From: Crocinitomicaceae bacterium | GTDB taxonomy: Bacteria; Bacteroidota; Bacteroidia; Flavobacteriales_D; Crocinitomicaceae | Reading direction: 5' to 3' | DNA length: 64,000 bases | NCBI GenBank assembly: GCA_021325675.1 | Contig: JAJTCM010000001.1 | Span: forward strand, 620,001-684,000 | In this document: positions 58,382-64,000 of the stretch, piece by piece | Position numbering within the stretch: the stretch's first letter is position 1 | How the letters are laid out: the number at the start of each line of letters is the position of its first letter | The notes under the pieces: model-generated | The model's database searches: none | The model's input: the letters and a program-made list of their open reading frames with translations, nothing else | Told to the model about the DNA's origin: nothing | Position numbers and translations under genes: made by a program

Positions 58382-59302
58382 GTAGAAACCCGAAGCCTGC
58401 AAGCCGCCTGTGTGCAGGAAAACAATTTTCTCTCCTTCCAGGTCATCAGAATTTTCCACCCATTTGTACAAAGCATAAAATGCCTTTCCTGTATAGACGT
58501 GATCCAGTGGCAGCCTGCATTCACGATAAATCATGCGGATAAATTCCAACAAACCGGTATCGTATTTCGCATAACCGCCAAAATGGGCATCCGGATGAAT
58601 GTGAACTTGTTCGAGGTATTCTGCACTTAAATCGCTGTCATACGTAAACCCGTCCAGGACCTTTTTCATTTCTGCCAACGCGTCAAAGCCTTTCAGCACA
58701 GGAACTACGTGGATTTCTGCTTTTTGCGTGTTCCCGGCCGCCAAACCGCAGCTTGTCGTCGTTGTTCCCTGCGCTGCGAATACATGATTGGCCTGAAAAG
58801 GGATTTCCCGCCAAATTTCCTGGCAGCCGATTACGCCGTAATAATTCGCGCCGCCTTCCGGAATAGCATAAAAATTCGGGTGCTCATTCTTAAGCTCTTT
58901 GATGTATTCAAAATCATGGCGCATGCCATATTCCAGGCGATCGAGAAAAATCAGCTCCATTCCCAGCTCACTGCATTTTCTGAGCGTATCATTTGAATCA
59001 GCGTTCAGCTCTTCGCCCCGCACAAAACCGATTGAACGGAATCCCGTTTCTTTACATGCAGCCGCAGTTGCCAGCAAATGATTGGAAAACGCCCCGCCAA
59101 ATGTAAATATCCCTTCCGCTTTGTTTTGCCTGGCCTGGGCGAGGTTGTATTTCAGCTTGCGCCATTTGTTGCCCGAAACCAGCTCGTGGATCAAATCATC
59201 ACGCTTGACGTAAACTTCAACCCCTTTTGCATCAAACAAAGGCAGCGAAATCCGCTCTAAAACAGACTTCGAAGTATCAAAAACATGATTTTCCACTGGC
59301 AC
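58373..59302 (-). CDS. D-cysteine desulfhydrase / ACC deaminase-like PLP enzyme
   Basis: 309 residues using GTG 59302; the frame opens upstream at 59380, but that would overlap the divergent DUF5522 gene and adds no conserved sequence. A -7 box sits 5 bases before the GTG. Fold type II PLP enzyme: VYVKRDDLIHELVSGNKWRKL (PLP Lys in GNKWRK), FGGAFSNHLLATAAA (phosphate and substrate site) and the LHTGGLQA segment at the C-terminus. The group deaminates 1-aminocyclopropane-1-carboxylate or splits D-cysteine to pyruvate, H2S and NH3; D-cysteine is more likely in bacteria of this type (inference). Confidence 0.85.
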   Translation of the reverse strand: MPVENHVFDTSKSVLERISLPLFDAKGVEVYVKRDDLIHELVSGNKWRKLKYNLAQARQNKAEGIFTFGGAFSNHLLATAAACKETGFRSIGFVRGEELNADSNDTLRKCSELGMELIFLDRLEYGMRHDFEYIKELKNEHPNFYAIPEGGANYYGVIGCQEIWREIPFQANHVFAAQGTTTTSCGLAAGNTQKAEIHVVPVLKGFDALAEMKKVLDGFTYDSDLSAEYLEQVHIHPDAHFGGYAKYDTGLLEFIRMIYRECRLPLDHVYTGKAFYALYKWVENSDDLEGEKIVFLHTGGLQASGFYLE

Positions 59303-59307
59303 GATGG

Positions 59308-59315
59308 CAAAAATA
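59308..59315 (-). promoter_or_regulatory. Candidate -7 element for the PLP enzyme gene
   Basis: On the minus strand TATTTTTG, perfect TAnnTTTG, 5 bases before GTG 59302. Implies a leaderless transcript. Confidence 0.4.
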
Positions 59316-59329
59316 CGCTTTATCTTGTG

Positions 59330-59530
<201 letters not shown>

Positions 59531-59618
59531 AAATTAAGAATGGAAAATTATTCTTTCATTCGATTCTCACCGCGCAGTAGCAACGAAGTTAATTCTACAT
59601 TTTTAATTCTTAATCCTA
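59531..59618. repeat. Dispersed palindromic repeat with GC-rich centre
   Basis: GAAAATTAAGAATGGAAAAT, centre TCTCACCGCGCAGTAGCAACG, then AATTCTACATTTTTAATTCTT. It sits between convergent genes and could act as a bidirectional terminator. Confidence 0.55.
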
Positions 59619-60158
59619 ACGAATCCCATTCTCCGGGAACCTGCCTTTGTATTGCTTTAAAATGTCCTTGATTTTCTGAATATCGGCATCAGCATCACCT
59701 GTAGGCGTGAATAACGAGTGAAAGCCTCCTGTTTTTTTGGAATAGTCAATATAAGCGATATAAATCGGGACGTTGGCTTTCAGGGCGATATAATAAAATC
59801 CTTTTTTCCAGTTGGGATTGTAGCTGCGTGTCCCTTCCGGGGTAAACACCATGAACATGGAGTCGTTGTTTTCGAAATAAGCCACCGCCTGCTCCGTAAA
59901 GTTATTGTTGGCTTTGCGGTCAACGGGAATTCCTCCCATCCAGCGAAGCAGCCATCCCATCGGCGGGGCAAAGAGCTCTTTTTTGATCAAAAGCCTGACT
60001 TTAATCCCGTAATTCGCAAAAGCGATCTTACCGATAACAAAGTCCCAGTTCGAAGTGTGCGGCCCCATTACGATAACCGCTTTTTTAACTCCTTCCGGCG
60101 ATTTCGGGTCGATTTTCCAGCCGAACATCTTCAATATGAACATTAAAAATTTTGCCAT
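59616..60158 (-). CDS. PlsC-like lysophospholipid acyltransferase
   Basis: 180 residues. HxxxxD motif VMGPHTSNWDF (His33, Asp38) and the second acyltransferase motif VFTPEGTRSYNPNW (about 104-117) are present, with GGIPVDRK between them. A short hydrophobic N-terminus suits a membrane-associated enzyme. Such enzymes acylate glycerophospholipid or other lipid intermediates; it is shorter than canonical PlsC (about 240), so the substrate may differ. Divergent from the membrane-anchored unknown at 60374. Confidence 0.85.
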   Translation of the reverse strand: MAKFLMFILKMFGWKIDPKSPEGVKKAVIVMGPHTSNWDFVIGKIAFANYGIKVRLLIKKELFAPPMGWLLRWMGGIPVDRKANNNFTEQAVAYFENNDSMFMVFTPEGTRSYNPNWKKGFYYIALKANVPIYIAYIDYSKKTGGFHSLFTPTGDADADIQKIKDILKQYKGRFPENGIR

Positions 60159-60204
60159 GGCGCAAAGTTATAAAACTTGTTGGCTGCCGGTATGGAAAAT
60201 AAAT

Positions 60205-60212
60205 TATATTTG
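60205..60212 (+). promoter_or_regulatory. Candidate -7 element upstream of the 60374 gene
   Basis: TATATTTG, perfect TAnnTTTG, with a TTG about 22 bases upstream. It would give a long leader of about 156 bases before ATG 60374. No other feature is seen in the 60159-60373 gap. Confidence 0.35.
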
Positions 60213-60373
60213 CACACAGAATCGCCTTTCTTTTTTGTCGCCGGACACCGACTACTACTGCTTATTAGTTTTGCTACTCATTTTCAGTGGATTATTCTTT
60301 TGTCTTTGCTAACGGAAAGTAAGGTAACAATATTTCGGTTTTTTCGTTAAAAGACTATACATAGAATCTATAC

Positions 60374-61723
60374 ATGCAGGTTTTTCATTTTATAAAACGA
60401 ACACTTCCCGTTTTCATCGGGATCCTGATCCTTTGGTTCGGGCTCTTTTTTTATGCGGCGATCCTCAACCAATCCAACAGGGGAACGACCCGCCTGGTGC
60501 CGAAAGATGCCAATTTTGTGTTCCAGGTCAATATCAAGGAGTTTGTTAAATCTTCGACTTACAGCCTTATTTTCAATTCCAAGGACCAGGCCCTGCTGAA
60601 CGCTTTTGAAATTTATCTTGAAAAACAGCGCAAAGGCGATCAGAACACGAACCGTTTCGGCGTGGATTTTACCCAGGACCTGACCATTTTCGGGCAGAAT
60701 TACAAAGGCGGTGAAGTGTATGTGATGGTCTTCAACCTTTTTAATCCGCATGATTTTGAAGAAAATACCCGCCCTTTACTGACAAGCAAGCAGGCTTTGC
60801 TGCGAAAAGACAATATTGGAATTGTGCTTACGTATTTCGGGAAAAGCAAAGTGTCCCAAAACGAGCTGAACGCTTATCTCGCGAAACTTGAGTTCACCAA
60901 AGAAGACAAAAAACAAACGATCGCTCCCCGCGAATTTTTCAACCTGGCGCTTTCGGATTTCAAAGTGAATGAGAAAATCCATGTTGAAAAAGGAGAAATC
61001 CGTTCGCAGGTGGACGAAAACCGCTTGCTGGTCAATGGTGAATTTACTACCCGGAAAAAGAGCTACGAAGTTTCACGCTGGACGCTGATCCCGAACGGGT
61101 TGCACATCGAAAACTCGCTAATCTCAAACGCCATGCAGGATACTATGCAAAAATACCTGCAGCAAATCGGGATTTCCATTGACCAGGTAGACCGTATTTC
61201 GATGAATTATTACGGAACAGAAATCCAGGAAACCGAAAGGGGAATCCTCTTCACCCCTATTTTTGATTTATTGCTGACTTTTAAGGAAGATTTCAGCCTG
61301 CAAAAAATGTTCAAAGATGTACATTTCCTCGAGGAACTGGGCTTTGAAAAAGAAAACAACATTATCCACGCCGGCAAGCTGGATTATTATATTGACTCCG
61401 TTGATCACAACACGCTGTTTATAGGAAACCAGCTGAAACAAGTGGTGCGCCGCCGAAGCAAAAACCTCTTTTCAGTAAGCGGTGATATCGCCAACCTGAC
61501 CTCAATCAAAGGCGGCGGGTTTATCTCCTCTTTTATTGAAATGCTCCCACCGTTCAGGGCTTCCAAAGGATTATTTCAAAATATTAAGACGATCAATTTC
61601 CAGGCTGTCCCTACCATTGACAATGATAAAGTTATTGTGAGCGGTGACATGACCTTTAAAGATAACTCCTACCTCTATAACGAGTTCCTGCGCTTCTTTT
61701 TGACGCTAAAGGGGGAAATGTGA
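60374..61723 (+). CDS. Membrane-anchored protein of unknown function
   Basis: 449 residues with one N-terminal membrane helix (about 8-31, LPVFIGILILWFGLFFYAAIL), the rest extracytoplasmic. The soluble part is an alternating beta/alpha pattern without repeats (VPKDANFVFQVNIKEFVKS at about 43-61; VDRISMNYYGTEIQETERG at about 275-293; RASKGLFQNIKTINFQAVP near 397-415). I recognise no catalytic motif or family. It might be a DUF-type envelope protein like those in cell-division or lipid-transport systems, but nothing shows it. Stand-alone. Confidence 0.7.
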   Translation: MQVFHFIKRTLPVFIGILILWFGLFFYAAILNQSNRGTTRLVPKDANFVFQVNIKEFVKSSTYSLIFNSKDQALLNAFEIYLEKQRKGDQNTNRFGVDFTQDLTIFGQNYKGGEVYVMVFNLFNPHDFEENTRPLLTSKQALLRKDNIGIVLTYFGKSKVSQNELNAYLAKLEFTKEDKKQTIAPREFFNLALSDFKVNEKIHVEKGEIRSQVDENRLLVNGEFTTRKKSYEVSRWTLIPNGLHIENSLISNAMQDTMQKYLQQIGISIDQVDRISMNYYGTEIQETERGILFTPIFDLLLTFKEDFSLQKMFKDVHFLEELGFEKENNIIHAGKLDYYIDSVDHNTLFIGNQLKQVVRRRSKNLFSVSGDIANLTSIKGGGFISSFIEMLPPFRASKGLFQNIKTINFQAVPTIDNDKVIVSGDMTFKDNSYLYNEFLRFFLTLKGEM

Positions 61724-61756
61724 GTTTGATGAAAGGAGGAGTGACAATTTAATTAC

Positions 61757-62530
61757 TTAATTAAATCCCCGTGATTTTTTGATGTTCTCGTAAGCGTCCT
61801 GGATTTTCTGAAATTTTTCTTTCGCTCCCTTCTGGAATTCTTCTCCCATGGAAGCAACTTTGTCCGGGTGGTATTTCACCGCCATCTGACGGTAAGCTTT
61901 TTTGATTTCTTCAGGAGTAGCTTCCGGTTCGATTTCAAGCACTTTGTAATCTGAGTTCACGTCGCGGTAGAACATGTTTTTCACACTTTCGAAATCAGCC
62001 GTGGAAACACGCAGGAGGTTCGCAATACGACGGATCGCTGTAAGCTCGGCATCAGAAACGTTCCCGTCGGATTTTGCAATACCGAAAAGATAATACATCA
62101 ATTGTACGCGGGCTTCTTCCTGGGTGCGCATGCGGATATCGTTGCATATCTGCTCCAGCGGAATATTGTCTGAATCCAAAAAGCGCTTCAACGTTTGCAG
62201 GTGCGAAGTCATAAACTGCTGGCCGAACTGCTGCGCAAAAAAGTTTTTCACGTAGTCGAGCTCCGCTTTCAGCACTTTGCCGTCAGCTTTCATAATCGAC
62301 GCCGACAAAGCGATCAGCATCGTTGGGAAATCACTTGTGCTTGTGCGCTGCTGGTAATAAGCAAACAGGTCTTCCGGTGACAGGCGCTGTCCCCCGCCCT
62401 GCTGACCCGCCATGGTTTTAATCTGCTGGTAATTGTCTACCAGGGTCCCGACAAAAAAGCCGAAAATCGCTCCGCCTATTGATCTTCCGAATAAAAAAAA
62501 TCCGGCTGCTGCTAAAATGAATTTAAACAA
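61757..62530 (-). CDS. TerB-like DnaJ-domain protein (DjlA-like)
   Basis: 257 residues using TTG at 62530; an ATG at 62599 gives 280 residues, but its first 23 come from a dispersed palindromic repeat ([14 protein letters not shown]) and are unlikely to be coding. The TTG start begins the membrane segment [17 protein letters not shown], as in DjlA proteins. A TerB-like helical domain (about 68-185: [20 protein letters not shown] and [20 protein letters not shown]) precedes a J domain (about 193-257, with HPD in [12 protein letters not shown]). It likely recruits DnaK at the inner membrane. The true start remains uncertain. Confidence 0.85.
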   Translation of the reverse strand: MFKFILAAAGFFLFGRSIGGAIFGFFVGTLVDNYQQIKTMAGQQGGGQRLSPEDLFAYYQQRTSTSDFPTMLIALSASIMKADGKVLKAELDYVKNFFAQQFGQQFMTSHLQTLKRFLDSDNIPLEQICNDIRMRTQEEARVQLMYYLFGIAKSDGNVSDAELTAIRRIANLLRVSTADFESVKNMFYRDVNSDYKVLEIEPEATPEEIKKAYRQMAVKYHPDKVASMGEEFQKGAKEKFQKIQDAYENIKKSRGFN

Positions 62531-62540
62531 GGTACTTTTT

Positions 62541-62631
62541 TTAACTTCCTCTTTGGAGAGGGACTGGTGGAGGGCTCGGGGATGTTTACCCCAAGTCACC
62601 TCCCTCAGTCCCTCGTCAAGGAGGGAAACAT
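62541..62631. repeat. REP-like palindromic element between djlA-like gene and htpG
   Basis: CCTCTTTGGAGAGGGACTGG near 62549-62568 pairs imperfectly with CAGTCCCTCGTCAAGGAGGG near 62606-62625. The middle holds CTCGGGGATG and TACCCCAAGTC. This form is known from intergenic repeats in Bacteroidota. It covers the longer version of the djlA-like start. Confidence 0.65.
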
Positions 62632-64000
62632 TTATACTAATTCTATACTTCTTTCAATAAACTGGTTGAGTGCTTCACCTTTTAATAAACCTTGCGCGAG
62701 CAAAGCCAGGTCAGCCAGTTGTTTTACTTTTTCACTGCGGGCGCCCTCATCCGTAAGCTGCACTAAAGCGCCAACTTTCGGGTGGTTGCTGTTTACCACA
62801 AGTGAATACATTTCCGGGAAAGCGCCATAGAAACCGCCGCCGCCCATTTTCTGCTGCTCCATCATCCGGCGGATAAATTCCGGCTGCGTAATGATAATCG
62901 GTGCGTCAGACTCACTCATGCTTTCGAATTCTACGCGGAACTTGTCTTTCGTAACAGCCGCTTCAAACACCGGCTTGAGGCTTTCTTCCTCTTCTTTCGA
63001 TAACTTGGAAGGGATCTCATCCGTTTTTTTGATCAGCTTATCCAGCGTATCGGCATCCACACGGGCAAAAGAAATATTTTCAATTTCCTGCTCCATTTTG
63101 GAAATCCAGTGCGGAACCAACGGTCCATCAAGCTCAAGCACGTCGTAACCGCGATCTTTGGCAGCTTTCACAAAACGGAACTGGTTCTCCGGATCGTTTG
63201 TATAAAGGAAAACCGTTTTGCCGTCTTTATCTGTTTGGAGCGCTTTTACCTGCTCTTTGTATTCTTCTAAGGTAGAGTATTTGTTTTCCGTACTTTTCAA
63301 CAAGGTGAAACCTTTCGCTTTTTCTGCAAATTTCTCGTCAGAAAGCGTACCGTATTCCACGAAAATTTTCAGGTCAGGCCACTTCGCTTCGAAATCCGCC
63401 CGGTCTTTCTTGTACATTTCTGCCAATTTGTCAGCGACTTTCTTGGTGATATGTGTCGAGATCTTTTTCACGTTCCCGTCGCTCTGTAAATAAGAACGGG
63501 AAACGTTCAGCGGAATATCCGGCGAATCAATTACACCGTGGAGCAAGGTCAGGAATTCAGGAACGATTTCCGCAACGCTGTCCGTGATAAACACCTGGTT
63601 GCTGTACAAATTGATCTTGTTACGCTGAACCTCGACATTTTCCTTGATTTTCGGGAAATATAAAATCCCCGTCAGGTTAAACGGATAATCCACGTTCAAA
63701 TGAATATGGAAAAGCGGCTCTTCGAAAGTCATCGGGTACAATTCGCGGTAAAACGACTTGTAATCTTCGTCTTTCAGGTCAACCGGCGCTTTCGTCCAGG
63801 CCGGGCTAACGTTGTTTACCTGGTTTGGAACTTCAACAGCGACGCGCTTCACATTTCCTTTATCGTCTTTTTCCCCTTCCGGCGAATCGATATAATCGGT
63901 TTTATTTCCGAAGAACACAGGAATTGGCAGGAATTTGCAGTATTTGTCAAGAATTCCCTGGATCCGTGATTTTTCCAAAAACTCAACAGATTCTTCGTTG
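62632..64000 (-). CDS. htpG: Chaperone HtpG (Hsp90), C-terminal part
   Basis: The frame is open to the last base of the window (reading [12 protein letters not shown] at the edge), so the N-terminal ATPase domain is outside. About 456 codons are present: the start of the middle domain ([20 protein letters not shown], corresponding to the KYSxFLPxPI region), the middle-domain [19 protein letters not shown] and [24 protein letters not shown] segments, and the C-terminal dimerisation domain ending IERSIELV. HtpG folds client proteins with DnaK. A palindromic repeat lies just after its stop. Confidence 0.95.
   Translation of the reverse strand, partial: NEESVEFLEKSRIQGILDKYCKFLPIPVFFGNKTDYIDSPEGEKDDKGNVKRVAVEVPNQVNNVSPAWTKAPVDLKDEDYKSFYRELYPMTFEEPLFHIHLNVDYPFNLTGILYFPKIKENVEVQRNKINLYSNQVFITDSVAEIVPEFLTLLHGVIDSPDIPLNVSRSYLQSDGNVKKISTHITKKVADKLAEMYKKDRADFEAKWPDLKIFVEYGTLSDEKFAEKAKGFTLLKSTENKYSTLEEYKEQVKALQTDKDGKTVFLYTNDPENQFRFVKAAKDRGYDVLELDGPLVPHWISKMEQEIENISFARVDADTLDKLIKKTDEIPSKLSKEEEESLKPVFEAAVTKDKFRVEFESMSESDAPIIITQPEFIRRMMEQQKMGGGGFYGAFPEMYSLVVNSNHPKVGALVQLTDEGARSEKVKQLADLALLAQGLLKGEALNQFIERSIELV

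Noticed and set aside
60193-60351. Small ORF of about 52 codons (ATG 60193) in the gap before the unknown membrane protein gene
   Set aside because: It begins before the TATATTTG -7-like box, the peptide is hydrophobic but without topology sense, and there is no supporting spacing to neighbours; treated as leader/promoter DNA.
62531-62599. N-terminal extension of the DjlA-like protein from ATG 62599
   Set aside because: The added residues are the translation of a REP-like palindromic element and not part of the family; TTG 62530 begins the conserved membrane segment.

Overview
The window reads as chromosomal DNA of a Bacteroidota member, most likely Flavobacteriales and possibly near Fluviicola/Crocinitomicaceae; the family guess is inference. 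Evidence: a TonB-dependent receptor overlapping a DUF4249 lipoprotein gene, three proteins with C-terminal type IX secretion (T9SS) sorting domains, a FISUMP lipoprotein, a Rho factor with a long N-terminal extension, and promoter-like sites of the Bacteroidota form TTTG-N19..21-TAnnTTTG. No rRNA, tRNA, CRISPR array, integrase island or insertion sequence was seen. Coding density is high and no gene-free gap exceeds about 300 bases.

Layout. 1-3208: outer-membrane receptor and partner lipoprotein. 3396-11525: xerD, aroQ (their start codons 2 bases apart), an AT-rich orphan gene, a GNAT enzyme, an exported unknown, uvrA and an HtrA protease. 11650-20785: cell-surface block with three T9SS cargo proteins, two nearly identical tandem MuiA/DUF4139 genes, a DUF3820 gene and a lysyl oxidase-like protein with its active-site residues intact. 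20985-29478: anion symporter, FISUMP lipoprotein, rho, DUF4199 protein, valS, and a LuxI/FeeM-like acyltransferase. 29611-33801: DUF1304 gene, then two adjacent transcription units of membrane proteins plus one winged-helix regulator; both units carry the same palindromic operator. 33909-42231: phosphatase, lpxH, two thioredoxin-like proteins, gatB, purine nucleoside phosphorylase, lpxK and a lipoprotein. 42377-44218: Nif3-like and zinc-ribbon coiled-coil genes. 44442-49509: two TPR-SpoIIE phosphatase genes pointing away from each other, a 69-residue gene between them and a small STAS-like partner.

49494-53748 on the minus strand is the most interesting block: a complete dlt-like operon in the order carrier protein, DltD, a 49-residue DltX-like membrane microprotein, MBOAT acyltransferase and DltA-like ligase. 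Genes overlap or are separated by 2-8 bases. The microprotein ends in FVYQQF, resembling the FIYNEF tail of Gram-positive DltX, and the MBOAT has Asn where the family normally has the catalytic His of its WHG motif. A cell without teichoic acids must use another acceptor for whatever is transferred.

54040-64000: trxB, a TPR/phosphosulfolactate synthase-like/WD40 operon, a D-cysteine desulfhydrase/ACC deaminase relative, DUF5522, a PlsC-like acyltransferase, an unknown membrane-anchored protein, a TerB-DnaJ protein and the C-terminal part of htpG, which runs off the end. Intergenic spaces are filled with several families of short dispersed palindromic repeats, usually just downstream of genes.
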